From contig OY978526.1 in assembly GCA_963854835.1 (NCBI GenBank), positions 17,595,868 to 17,659,867 on the forward strand: DNA of 64,000 nucleotides, given 5' to 3'. The notes under the pieces are model-generated. The model was not told where the DNA came from, did not search any database, and saw only the letters and a program-made list of their open reading frames with translations. The stretch's first letter is position 1. The number at the start of each line of letters is the position of its first letter. Both the position numbers and the translations under genes were made by a program. The stretch comes from Megamerina dolium. Taxonomy: Eukaryota > Arthropoda > Insecta > Diptera > Megamerinidae. Positions 1 through 14,351 of this stretch are shown piece by piece.

Positions 1-524
1 TATATCGTAAAGTAACAAATTTAAAGTATATCAAATGAAGCATTTCTGTTTATTTTTCGCCATACCTTTAATGTCTTTATTTGTATTTTGGCTCGGCTTT
101 ACACCTATTACTATTACAGCACAAAAAAAAAAGCTCTTAACAATACAAGCATAGCAACAATATTAGCATTAACAAATATTAGCTTGTTTGTCTCTGTCTT
201 GTCATTATTTTTCGTTTTACGTTTTGCTACTACCTTTTCCTTTCAATATTTAATGTTCGAATCGTGTTAACAATTTCACGCAAATAAATACTGGCTTAAT
301 GATATTGAAAAGCATAAAATTGATGGTTTTCTTTTAGGATTATTGCCTTGCATTTCGTAAGTACTAATTTGAGCAGATGATGTCTAAGATTACGCAACCA
401 AAAAAACATAATAAAGAAAGTCTTACTCAGCTTTATCGCTGAATACAAATACGATATGGTTTTGATACTGTTTGGTCGCATTTTGAACTGAGAAGAAAAT
501 TATGAAAACATGCTCATAATCAGT
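1..524. other. AT-rich non-coding DNA, probably amon intron 4
   Basis: I see no coding pattern here. Since amon exon 4 ends at 2513 with a good donor and no following exon is visible to the left, this stretch is inferred to lie inside amon intron 4. Confidence 0.5.
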
Positions 525-965
525 CCCTAGAGGGCTTAAATCTATGACCGAACCCTATTTAATTTTTCTTCTGTATATTTTTTTTTTTTTTTTATATATA
601 AACATATAAAATTTTCGATTTTTTTTTATATATTTCGCTTCCACATGACACATAGCTCAACGCATTAATTGTTACTGCTCACAATTTTTTATGAACATAC
701 TTGAACCCATTATTTAATCCTCTTGGAGGAAATACAATTATCCCTTATATGCACCCCTTAAGGGAGCTCCTCTACAAAAAGGATGTTTTTATAAAATTGA
801 GAGAATATATATTTTGTTCCATTAGATTATCTCAGAAACGGCTAAACTGATTTCGAATATATTTGACTGACATTAGTTTAGCTTAGTTTTCGTTTTTTTC
901 AAAACGATTTCCCTGAAATTATTTATTTATAACAATTGTGCTATAAACTTTGAGCAGAAGCAACA
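525..965. repeat. Diverged copy of a dispersed repeat also seen at 57.8-58.9 kb
   Basis: The words 'ccctagagggcttaaat', 'tctatgaccgaaccctattt', 'caccccttaagggag' and 'ttttataaaattgagagaa' have close counterparts in the same general order at 57.84-58.08 kb (for example 'tctagaggggtcc', 'tttatgaccgaccactatt', 'ttttataaaattctctcaa'). This suggests an old interspersed repeat. Ends and class were not determined. Confidence 0.4.
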
Positions 966-1310
966 TTGGATCTAAATACTTCGAGTTGTATGAAGAGAAA
1001 TCAAAGTCACCCGTCGACTTACTGTCTATCAGAAAGAAGTCATAGGTTAAATATTTTTAATCAAGCACTCCACATTGAACTAAATATTGTCTCAGGGGTG
1101 TTTTTATTTTGATGCGAGTAAAAATTTGTATCCACCTAAGTACATGCCTTTAAATTGGATATTTTTTATAAATCTCCAGTTTGATAAGCTCTTTGATTTT
1201 TTGGCAACTTTCTCTTTGGCAACACTGTTTTTGGCAGTTCAGCTGTTTTCGTGTAACATGTTACTGTCAAACATGTTCTATATGTTCTATGTTTGGTCTA
1301 TAATTTAACC

Positions 1311-2007
1311 ATGAATCCATTTACAAACGAACAAAGCTTGCATATTATTGAATTTTATTATTCAAATTCATGCTCGGTTAAGAAAGTGCATGGTGTACTT
1401 ACTTGTGTTCAGCGACGAAACTCAATTCTGGTTGAGTGGATACGTGAACAATCAAAATTGCCGTATTTGGTATGAAGAGCAGCCAGAAGCATTGCAAGAA
1501 CTGTCAATGCATCCCAAAAAATGCACTGTTTGGTATGGGCCGGTGGCATCATTGTACCGTACTTTTTCAAACACGACAAAGCCAGGCACGTCACTGTGAA
1601 TGGCGAGCGCTACCGTGCGATGATTACAAACTTTTTTTGCCCAAAATGAAAGAGCTGGACTTGGCTGACATGTGGTTTCAACAAGACGGTGCCACATGCC
1701 ATACAGCACGCAAATGGCCCAATTGAGAGGCAAGGTCGAGGCGAAGAGTTTATTTTACGTTTGGGGCCGGTAAATTGGGCGCCTAGATCGTGCGATTTAA
1801 CGCCTATAAACTATTTTTTGTGAGGCTATGTTATGGCTCATGTCTATAGTGACAAGCCCGCAACGGTTGACGTACTGGAAGCCAATATTGGAGAATGTAT
1901 TCGTGAGATACCGGCCGATATATTGGAGAGTATGACAAAATTGGACTCAGCGTATGAAACATTTGAGGCGCAGCCGTGGTCAACATTTACATCACATCAT
2001 CTTTAAA
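1311..2007 (+). mobile_element. Broken Tc1/mariner-superfamily transposase (DDE, internally deleted)
   Basis: Shifting plus-strand frames spell out a mariner-type transposase. There is a short N-terminal piece beginning MNPFTNEQSLHIIEFY at 1311. Then come the first catalytic block FSDETQFWLSGYVNNQNCR (Asp codon 1414-1416), MHPKKCTVWYG, VNGERYR, the second catalytic block MWFQQDGATCHTAR (Asp codon 1685-1687), a block resembling NWPPRSCDLTP (NWAPRSCDLTPINYFL, about 1768-1818), and a C-terminal tail ending HHL-stop at 2005-2007. At least two frame changes and one stop break the gene. The jump from the N-terminal helix directly to FSDE implies loss of most of the DNA-binding region. The position expected to carry the third catalytic acid reads Asn (LTPIN). 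It is therefore a dead, deleted copy. Terminal inverted repeats were not identified, so the limits given are those of the coding relic. Confidence 0.8.
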
Positions 2008-2512
2008 CATTGAATTATATAGATCGTTCTATCGACTTAAATAAAGATTTCATACATTTCTCTAAATTTTATGTGTTTTTTGATTAGACTACAAATAATA
2101 TAACAATAAAAAGAAATTTACAATGATTCTAAGTAGATTTGGCCAAAAAATTTTATGAATGTAAAACAATGGCTTCCATATTTTGATATTTTATTATTCA
2201 AAGTTGATTTTACTTATATATTAATTGTTTCTGGAGCAAATATAATTAGAATTATATATATCTTTATATATCATTGTTGTAATTTGATTAATTTGATCCG
2301 CCCTAAGTAACGCATTTATAAATACACTTATATATTGTATGTACCAATAATGTTCAATAAAAAGTTAGACATTTATTGTGCGCAATCATTCACATATCAG
2401 CTTTACACTATCAATTAAATATCTGCTTTAATATGCAAAAAAGTACTTCAGCACTTTAGAAAATACTCAAGTACAAACATACAAAGATTAATATATTGCA
2501 AAAAATACTTAC

Positions 2513-2550
2513 ATAATTAAATTTCAGGTCGGGATGCATATAGTCAACAC
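2513..2550 (-). CDS. amon: amontillado (prohormone convertase 2), exon 4, 38-nt microexon
   Basis: On the minus strand a tctcactgtag-like acceptor ends at 2551 and a GTAAGT donor starts at 2512. The 38 nt between them complete the Gly codon split across intron 3 and continue as VDYMHPDLKFNY, which is the subtilase sequence expected directly after the catalytic-Asp motif IMDDG of exon 3. Phases agree: exon 3 ends in phase 1, this exon supplies 2 nt plus 12 whole codons, and it ends in phase 0. Intron 3 is only 112 bp (2551-2662). The exon is too short to stand out as an open frame. In PC2 proteins the next residues begin NAEASYDF; no such exon is visible to the left in this window, so the rest of the catalytic domain, with its His and Ser, lies off the left edge. 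Confidence 0.93.
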
Positions 2551-2662
2551 CTACAGTGAGTGTATCGAGAACGAAGCGAAAATGTACAAAAAAAGAAAAA
2601 TACATTTTTCAATTAAATTCATGATCATATATTGTATTTACTCGTCGTTACTCTTTTCTTAC

Positions 2663-2933
2663 CATCATCCATAATAGCAGTGGTGACATTTTTCCCAGTT
2701 ATACCTTGATCCCATGCGGCCTGCACATTTAAATCCAATCGAACTTTACCACCATTCTGTCCTGTATTCTTTAGATACCATTGTAAAGGAAAATACGGAT
2801 CTGTTGGTTCCTCTCCGATGGTACCCTCAGCAACAAATGTCTTTTCATATTGCAGTCCATGTATGGCTGGTACGGCAGGGCGAAGACCACGTTTCACTCG
2901 TTTGAATCCAGGCTGTTGGATAGCAGTATGAAT
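2663..2933 (-). CDS. amon: amontillado (prohormone convertase 2), exon 3: end of propeptide and start of catalytic domain
   Basis: PC2 is a calcium-dependent, subtilisin-like serine protease that cleaves neuropeptide and hormone precursors at dibasic sites in the regulated secretory pathway. This 271-nt exon starts after a ctag acceptor with IHTAIQQPGF. It contains the primary propeptide cleavage site FKRVKR followed by GLRP, then EPTDPYFPLQWYLKNTGQ and RLDLNVQAAWDQGITGKNV, and ends inside IMDDG, which carries the catalytic Asp. This order and spacing match the N-terminal catalytic region of animal PC2 (QWYLINTGQ, LDLNVAEAW, IMDDG in vertebrates). The donor is G|GTAAGA at 2663/2662, and the split Gly codon is completed by exon 4. 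Intron 2 (2934-7083) is 4.15 kb and holds a mariner element and a long TA repeat. Confidence 0.95.
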
Positions 2934-3524
2934 CTAGTGTAAACAGAAGTAAAACAATGGTATTAATTATTCAAACTATACACCATTAAAATCAATAGTT
3001 TTATCATTGGAATTTTATGTGTTTTGTATTTATGCAAATCAACTTCAATGCCATGTGGGTATTCTTGTCAAATATATAAAAATAACGACATACTTTAATT
3101 ACATGCATGTATACTCGTACGTACGTATAGTATCGTATAGATCCCTAATGTATTATTTAGGACGTCTGCTTTGGTGAATTGTTACATTTTGCAATTGATG
3201 GCAACAGCTTGAAATGTTAATTCGTTTTTTCATTTATCACATTAGCTGTATCAACTTGTGACATTAAATTGTACCACAATTTTAACTTTAACCTAAGTTT
3301 TAATGCACATTGTGTCAAATGTTTCTTTTCTCTTTTGGGTTGGAAATAGGAGACAGACTTTTAAATAATAATAATTTTAATACGAATATGTTTTCATATT
3401 ATGAAAAAAAAGCATCCTAATCTATTTTATTGGAATACCATGTACCAACATATATTAAAGAAATGTTAAATAGAAAATTATTTAATGAAATTTTCAGCTA
3501 CCAATATGAAATAATTTTATCTTA

Positions 3525-4428
3525 CGAGGACGGTCCCAGAACTAGCCGACCTAACAAAGAAAACACAACAAATTTGGGAACATTTTTCTTTATTTCTCAA
3601 CATAATCTCCTTTTAGCTCTATACACCACTCCCAGCGATTTTCTACAGCTTCGATACACTGTTTATAGTATGAACTGTCTAGCTCATTAAAATAGCCATC
3701 TTCACTGTTTGCAAATCTTCTTGCAAAATAGAAAATAGTCCGAAGGAGCTAAATCTGGCGAATAAGGTGCGTACTGAAGCAATTCGAGCTTTAACTCATT
3801 GATTTTGGCCATCGCATTATCTTGATGAAACAACACTTTCTTGTTCGCCAAATGCGGCCTTTTTTCTTTAATTTCATCACTTAAACGCCGTTGATTTTTT
3901 TTTTCTTTTTGAAGATAATCAATAAAAATTATCCCAAGTGCATCCCAGACGCCATAACCTGGCCTGCAGATGGAATTGTCTTCGCCTTCTTTTCGGTCAA
4001 TATACGATATATAGCACTTTTTGAAATACCTGTAATTTCACCTAGCTCACGCACCTTCAGCTGCCGATCATCTAATACCATTTTGTGGATTTTCTTAACC
4101 GTTTCTGGTGTGGCCACCTCAATTGGTCGACCACTACGGTGTTCGTCTTGGCAGCTCGTACGACCTCGTTTAGCCTCTGCCACCCAATATGTTATGGTCG
4201 TAAACGAAGGAGCAGACTCCCGCAGAGTAGAATCTAGTTCGCCTTTAATACTCGTTGGACTGAGACCTTTAAAATGAAAGTATTGAAAAATACTAAACAA
4301 CGTGGCGCCTTAAAACTTAAAACTTAAAACATATGTTTTATAAGGTTGCCACTTTTTACCAAAATAATTTTTTTTCAAACTTCAGTCGCCATCTATTGTC
4401 AGGTTGGGTAGTTCTGGAACTGCCCTCG
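3525..4428 (-). mobile_element. Internally deleted mariner element with both terminal inverted repeats
   Basis: Both ends are visible. The left end from 3525 (CGAGGACGGTCCCAGAACTA...) and the reverse complement of the right end at 4428 (CGAGGGCAGTTCCAGAACTA...) match over about 30 bp with few differences. Each is flanked by TA (3523-3524 and 4429-4430), the mariner target duplication. The minus strand encodes a mariner transposase N-terminus from about 4278: helix-turn-helix region, then RSGRPIEVATPETVKKI and LKVRELGEITGISKSAIYRI. After LTE it jumps straight to KAKTIPSAGQVMAS, skipping the stretch that normally carries the first catalytic Asp. Further on, decayed frames still show KVLFHQDNA, APYSPDLAPSDYFLF and a C-terminal CIELKGDYVEK at about 3605. 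At 904 bp it is shorter than the usual roughly 1.3 kb. It sits in amon intron 2, in the same orientation as the gene. Confidence 0.9.
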
Positions 4429-4430
4429 TA

Positions 4431-6547
<2,117 letters not shown>

Positions 6548-6599
6548 TCGAATTAGAACTTGTTGCGAAAGTGATATCTATTACAGAATTGATATATTA

Positions 6600-6800
6600 C
6601 AAAGTAAGCGTAATCGGATATAAATCACGTCTGCCTTCCATACAAGGAGATGCTTCCGTATGTACCCTTCACCTATTTCGCATGAAAATATTGAGCTATC
6701 AAGTTTAAATTCCTCATAGCCCTCAACGCATAGTCGCCTTCAAAAATGAACGTAATCGGATAAAAACCATGCCCACCTTCCATACAAAAGAATGTCATCA
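6600..6800. repeat. Diverged pair of ~60-bp direct repeats, offset about 141 bp
   Basis: 'cgtaatcggatataaatcac' followed by 'ccttccatacaaggagatg' at about 6609-6655 recurs as 'cgtaatcggataaaaaccat' then 'ccttccatacaaaagaatg' at about 6750-6796. This is probably a fragment of an old tandemly organised repeat next to the TA tract. Class unknown. Confidence 0.55.
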
Positions 6801-7083
6801 CACTTTATGCACGAATATACATTATTTGGTACAAAAATATAATTTTGAATATATATTTTTAGACTTTTGTGCACTAAAGTATAAATCTATAGGGCCATCG
6901 ATTGGCATTGTGAATTTACATCATCAGAAGAAAATATCCAGCAAAAAGAGAAGATTATGTGAAAAACTATCTGTCTATTGATCTTTGACCTTAAGTCTTT
7001 TTCTATAAAGTTTAATAACCTTTTTCATTGCTTCTTTAATCAGTAATTTAACAGCTTATTATATAAATAAATCACCGACTTAC

Positions 7084-7191
7084 CAATGGATGACTTTTCA
7101 GTATGCGTGTATGAGGAATACTTCTTCTTGAGCGTGCATGTGGTAAAGTACGATGTTTGAAATGATACTCTTGATTATCGCTGCCTACCAA
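7084..7191 (-). CDS. amon: amontillado (prohormone convertase 2), exon 2: propeptide
   Basis: A 108-nt exon (36 codons, phase 0 at both ends) lies between a tttacag acceptor (ending 7192) and a GGTAAGT-type donor (GT at 7083-7082). It encodes LVGSDNQEYHFKHR, then LPHARSRRSIPH, then TRILKSHPL. The YHFKHR stretch and the multibasic internal site SRR|S match the second half of the PC2 propeptide, where an internal cleavage at a similar place assists release of the inhibitory propeptide. It joins in frame to exon 1 (...GFDNIGP) and exon 3 (IHTAIQQPGF...). Confidence 0.94.
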
Positions 7192-10100
7192 CTGTAAAGA
7201 AGAAAATACAATTAATTAATTTTTTGGATGAATTTCCAATCAAATTGTACATACGATATCTTTAATTATAGAGTAATAATACATTGAAAATATGTATATA
7301 AGTATTTAGTACTAGTACCATAAACAAGCAAACTAACAGCTATGTATATGAGACTATTATATGATAATAAGCATTTTCGCTTCAATACTCTGTTTTTAAT
7401 TACATTTTTCACATGGAGATGATTTCAGTATCGTTGTACAATGACATTGCCCATAAGAACTTTGATGATGACGACGACGATGATGATGATGATGATGCTG
7501 GTGTTGCTGGTGATAATTTTTGAGATGTTGAGAGCATACCAACCGATAATTAATGTTATAATTTTGTTATAATTGAGTGCCATGGTAAATGAAACAAAGC
7601 AAAATGTCGGACAAAGTGATGACAACTTTTTTTTTTTATTTGTTATTGTTGTAAGTAACAGCGCTGGTTAACTAACCTACATACTGTAAGTATGTATATG
7701 TTGAATTTACTTACTCAGCTTTGTTAAGCAAAATTCGCTGAAACTTTGAAATTGTAATACCAATACCCAAAGGGTGAACATTAAATATTGTAGATATATA
7801 CTTTCTGAACTACTTTATATAGTATATAGTATATATATTTGTTGCTCTTTGTTTTTTGATTTTCTACTGTCTGATAGGAATTGAGATAAATTACGTTTTA
7901 AATGACTCCATCGTGTATTGTATATAACGAATTAAATCGAATATAATCTTTCAAGCAACCAGTGCCTCAAATTGTTGCCACTTCTCACATTTCTTACACA
8001 TTATATCTTAAGCATCTCCAATTGCGAAAATGAACTTTACACTTTAATTTAATGTTAACGAATATCATCTAAGGGATGGTGGCAATGGAATTGAATATTA
8101 CATAGATAGATGGCTTGGTGTTGCAAATTATGTGTTTTTGACTTCACTATGCATCTGTAATTGCATAGAATTGTAATTCTCACATGTAATTTTTTGTTTG
8201 CTGTATTAGCGAAAATGTTCAAATCGCACCAAGCCACATTTATTTTACACAAAAACGCCCACAATGGCAATGGCGTGAAATTTAAGCAGTAAATGCTACG
8301 ATAGTTTTAATGTGCTCATAGCACTTGTACATATCGTACTATATATGCAGTGTACGAATATATACGCAATTTTAGCTTAGTTGGTACTTGTTTTTTATTT
8401 ATTCGCAAACTATTTTTCACTTACACTCTTGTCTATGCAAACATATGTACAAAACCACACCACTGAAATCAATTAAATTGTATTTGTGTGTGTGTGTGTG
8501 TTTGTGTGAAGGTTGCCATTTAATAGCATCAGCATTAGTAGTAGAACAAAAACAATAACAAGTTGTTTTCTCTGATTCTAATCCAATGAGAAATGTGTTG
8601 CTGCTGCTGCTGCTGCTGAGTTCTGAGTTAATTAATTCTTCGAATATCGCTACGTGATCCTTTCAAAGTGAGAGTGTATGGCATTGAAAATGAAATAAGA
8701 TACAAGTAATAATACATTTGCTTTTCCTTCCAACAAATTTTTACTTTATTCTTATTATATGTACGTATATGTACAATACTTCGCACAATGACGCCTTAAC
8801 CCTTAAAGGCTTAGTTCAATGTTGATATTTAATGTTTGCCAGCGGCAAATTATCGTTGCTTTAAAAAGTTTAATATGCAATTTTTCTCACACATTCCCAC
8901 ACCTGTACGCCTACATTGCTTCTAGTTGCACGTGTGTGGCATTACATTATTTACTGATGTTCTATTTTATTTTCTTTCCCCCCCAACTTTTCTTTATAAA
9001 GTATATTTTTAACTTTTGTCAAATTTTTGCTTTAAACAAAACACAAAACAACATTATTATCATCATCATTAGCTATAGGATTGTCAGTACTAAGCTTATG
9101 CGCATTGTAAGGTTATTATTTTTATATATATTCGTATGCCTTTGGTTTTTGTTTTCTCTTCACTGAACTTTTCTTCATTGGCTTCATGTTATTAGTACAT
9201 AGCCAGTGCTTGTTCTGAGATCAAGTAATGATGAGAGATGGCTTAATATGAAAAATATGTTAAGGGGGAAAAATTCTACGCATATTTTATATATATTATT
9301 TTTATTTCGATCAATTTTCACGTTTCGTGCTTATGTTGATTTTTCTATTTTTTATTTTTATAATTTTTTTTTTACTTTTTTATTTCACTTTAAATATTGA
9401 TTTTGCAATTGAATTTTTAAACATTTCGTCCATATTATTATGCTTTCATCGAGAGATATTTTGTGGTAGTCATTGAGTGAAAATCTCAATTCAAGTGATT
9501 CAAGCAGTAATTTTGGCAATCATAAAATATAATAGAGGGATATGCATTCATACATAATATTGAACTTCTGTTCTGCTCAAGTTCTCCCCACTTCTCTAGA
9601 TTTGAAACATCAAAGAAGTTACCAAGGTTACCATTTCACCAAAAATTTAACAAAGCGCGTAATTATTTATAGAATAAAGTGTAGTTAGTCGAATATAAGT
9701 CATAATATACCCTTCAATGTAACTGAGGAATTAATTGTTGCCCTAAACTAACCTTACCTAATATTTCTATAAATAAAACATGTTCCTACCTATATGTAAG
9801 TATGTAAAATATTTAAATAGCGTCTATTATGTCTATTCGTTTATGTGTAAAAATAAGTAATTACATTGCCAACAAAATAAAACAACCACATAAAGCAAAG
9901 GTGTACGTAAAAGTACTAAAATTAACATAAATTACAAACATTCTTATTATTCACACGCAAATATTTTATATTATACTATTTATATATTGGCGTGGCCTGA
10001 CGCCAATATCTTATAATAGAAAGTAAAATGGAGCATGATTTAAAAACACAAACTAAGGGTATTCATTCGAATACATAAAGTTGGCATTTATACGCGTGAG

Positions 10101-13100
10101 TAATTTAAAGGCGTTTGAAATTTTCTTCACAAAACAGCGACAACAAAGAAGAATCATCTGATGACTAAATATGATTTCTGACAAATCATTTTACATTTCT
10201 TTGAATCCCCTTATTATTTGTTGCGAACATTAGTTATGATATTTTTCAAAATGCGCAAATATCACAGACTCATAGAAGCAACAAGGTATTTATTTTTTGT
10301 TTGCCTTGACTGCATTGTTGTCGTCAAATTGGCGTCGCTTTATGAAATAAATATGACGATTTTTGTATATCAGAATAAACTACATATACATACATATACA
10401 TACATATATGCGTGTAACTGTGTAGTGTGTAAGATTACTTGTGCTAAAAGTACACTAATTGTGATTTCGTGTTCACATTTAATCATCAACACAACACGAA
10501 TACACAACACAAGGAAAACACAGTATGTTAAGGTATATAAGCAATGTGAGAGATAAAATGTAGATACTCGTACTATGATGAATACCAACTCTATATTAAC
10601 ATATTGATAATATACAAATTTGAACACTTCACTTTTGCTATTTAAGAAGAAATTTCACTTTATTTATATTATATTAACTGAATAGAATATAATAATAAAT
10701 ATTCGTTTAAATAAAGGATTGTATCACATTTTATTTCAACCATAATAGCAATTTTGAAAAGCACACAACATATGTTGTGTGCAGCCATCGAATCATCAAT
10801 CAGTGTAAGGAATAAATGAATGAATCAGCGAATGAATAAAATATAAGAAGTCACAACATATGCCTATGATTTGAACAATGAAACAAACAGTTGATAATAG
10901 AAAAAGTAAAGAAAATTCATTCATATTGTACATATACATACATACATACATAAAAACTTATATAAATAAAAATAGAATTTTCAAAAAGTCTTATGGGAGA
11001 TGCTACATAAATGATGATCAAAATAAGAAACACAACACAAAGGAGAAGCTAGCATAAAAATCTCCAATGTTATTTTTCATTCACAATTTTTTAATATTCT
11101 TACAAAGTGCAGGAGTACGAGTACGAGTATGAATAAGCTATGAAAAGGTATGTGAAAAATGAACGCACACGCACCACCACAATAACACATGCTGTGTGTA
11201 CGATATTGAATACATGCTTGAGCGCAAATAATCAATTTAGACCGCACTGTCGGAGGAGACAAAGATCTACATACAATAAAATTGTTCTTCCATTTTCAGT
11301 TTCTTTCTTTTTCTGCCCTCTACAGATGTGTATGCAGATGTGTGAATATGCTTTGTACATGTGCCCATCAGTTGAGTAAACAATCGAATTTATTTAATCC
11401 TCGTTCGTACATACTCGTGTACATATAAGTGTATGTACTCATATTTACATCAGTGCGGTTAAGATTTGTATGGATAATATTAAAGTTGCTCCGTTTTTCA
11501 AGTTCTGGATAAAAAAATTACAGAATTTCAATTTGTTTAGGTTTTAAAATTGAAAATTTCTGATATTTTATATGAATTTTGAGTCGGTGAAACCGAATTT
11601 ACAATTTGTTTTTGATTCGTTATAGAGATATTGTCATTTTAATGCCAAGAAGTTAGAATGTCCTATGTAATGAATTTTTAGATTTACATCCCACAATGTT
11701 TCGTTATACGACGCAATTGTTGTGCTATACTGCCAGTGAACTGCATAAATATCAAATGAATTAATGTCGAAAATATTTGATTCGTTATATGGCTTTTTGA
11801 CTTTGCTGCCAACTTTTACGGAACATATCTAGGCGGTATAGCGAGGTATATGCGTTTAGCCAAATGTACAAAAAATGAATGTGGTTTGGAAAAAAAAATA
11901 TTTTTTTTTTTCATCTAGGGACTTCAAATGTCCAAAACATGGAGCAATTCATCAAGTAAGAAAATGAGTTGTAAGGATCGAATCAATGTCGAATGAATTA
12001 ATATAGAAAATTGTTTGCAATAATTTCGAATCTTTTATATGGGTAACAATTTATTTTACAATTATTGTAAAAATTAAGAAATAACGTCGAAATTTGTTTT
12101 TTATATGAAAAAAATAATTCAACATTATTGCAAAAGTTTTCAAAATAACAATTTTTGCAAAACTAGATTTCGATATAAATGTAAAAAAAATGCTTGCAAG
12201 AATGACGAAAAAATTAATCATGCGACCTTGTTTCAATATTATTACAATAATAGCAAACAAGTGATTGCCATATTTTTAACGTTATTTCAGATAGCCGGAA
12301 AATTTTTCGGTTACATTGAATGTGGTCCAAATTTGACATAATAATTATTCAGAATAAAACGAAATCAATTACGGCAACATTACTTCATTGAAACACTCTG
12401 ATGTACTGACATATATTTATTGACTTTACTAAAAGTGATAAAGGTTAAAATTTCTCCAACTGACAATGTTGAAATATTTCACTCACATTTTGTGAAAAAT
12501 AATGCTTTAAAACTTCAAAGTTTTCTAAAATTCCAATGAAAAGCCAACATTGACAGGATGTTATATTGTAAGTATGATAAAAATATCTTCCATTTTTAAG
12601 CATAAAAAAAATAAACATGTTTATCATAAATCTATCTATGGTTTAAACAAAAAAAATTTTTCCTTTTTGTTTCTTCTCCTTTTCGTAAAGCAGAAGTAAA
12701 GTTTATATCTCAAAACCGTACAATGTCAATGTCAATCAAATGGGAAACCTTATTCATAAAATTTGAATTGGATTTTCATTTCTCTCTTTTAGGAGACTCA
12801 GAATGTTACTTAATTTTATTGGCAAATCATGACATGAAATATTTTAATATAATATTATATTGTATTTATAATATAGGTATATTGTACAGCCTGTATTGAT
12901 GTTATATACTTATTATATTTAGACATGTGGTGCAGTATGAGTACTTCACTATTATCGTATAACGTAAATGATAATATAATACCCATAATATGGGCTACTT
13001 TATTTCTAATTGAAATTTATAGGTCACTAGGTGTGCTATGCCCAGATTTTGAATATATTTAGAACTCTTAAATATTTTGTTTTTTAAACGTTTTAAATTT

Positions 13101-14351
13101 AATTCTCCTTTTATAGAAATTATTTGAACTTTAAACCTAAAAGTATGATACTTAAATACCAAAATAAATATTTTGAAATAAACACCGACATTGTGCTTGT
13201 TTCCGGAGTAGATATCCCCAGTGCGAACACGTAAGTACGTTGGATATGTTAGTAACACGCATGCACAATACTAACAACATGAATAATCAATTGACATATT
13301 CAATTTGTCACGTACATATGCTAAAGCAGCACTCATTGGTGGGCTACACTAGTAATACACTTGACCTGAAAATGACAAATAAATACAATTGCTGACATAT
13401 AAAGCTGTTTAAACGATTATAAGCAACTATTCCTCATTCCCTCTTTTTATTTTATCGCATGCGTCATAATTTTCATTGAACTGTACTTTATGCAAATGCT
13501 CGTCAGTTTAGTGACAAAATTTTATATTTATTTGTAAATTTTCAAAATTCACACCCACACATAATCTGCACGTAAATTCCCTGCTCAATGTTATAACAAC
13601 AGAAGTTGATGATAATGATAATGATAATGATAACGACTGTGGAAGGGAAATGTGATGATAGCTATGAAAAGTATGAAGTTTGTACTTCCAGAGCATCACA
13701 TTTATAGATTAACGCATGCTGTATCCATTATTATTGTGTGTTAATGTTTTTCTGAAAATTGAAAATCTCACCGAAGTTATGTGTTAAGAAGTTAAGAATG
13801 CGATAACAACATAACTAACTAGTATGTACATGTACAACAATTTTCAATTTATGCAAATTGAAATCATTAATATCAATGTGCGTGGGTATGTAATCATGGA
13901 TAACGAAATTCAAAACGTTGTATTTTACCAAATTGACAATGTGACAATATTTGATTGACATTTCTAACCAGAACAATGATGCTGAATATTCAGAATAATG
14001 CTCATGATCAAAGTTATGTTGATTATGATGATTTAACAACTCACAGTGATTATGTTCTGTATGTTCATTGAACCTTGTATGTATTTATTGCTTACTTATA
14101 TAAAAATTTAACATATTAAGTTGTGTAATACATTTTGTTTTTCACAATTCACAAATTCACAATGCTCATAAATGCTCACAAACACAATTTTTTACATTAT
14201 TTTCTAGTTAACCTTCATTTGTTTAAATCTTATTTATTTATAAAAAAAAATGAATTCACATAAAATTTTAACTAATTTCGCTTATAAATAATCATATTTC
14301 CTATACAAAATTACAATTTCTATAACAAAAATCAACAAAACTTTTTGAGTC
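7192..14351. other. Intron stretch with microsatellites only
   Basis: No gene or identifiable mobile element seen. Simple repeats include GAT/GAC triplets at about 7462-7498, TG at about 8486-8502, CTG at about 8599-8619, TACA-type repeats at about 10380-10405, and GATAAT at about 13610-13632. Several short frames here look like chance frames in AT-rich DNA. Confidence 0.55.
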
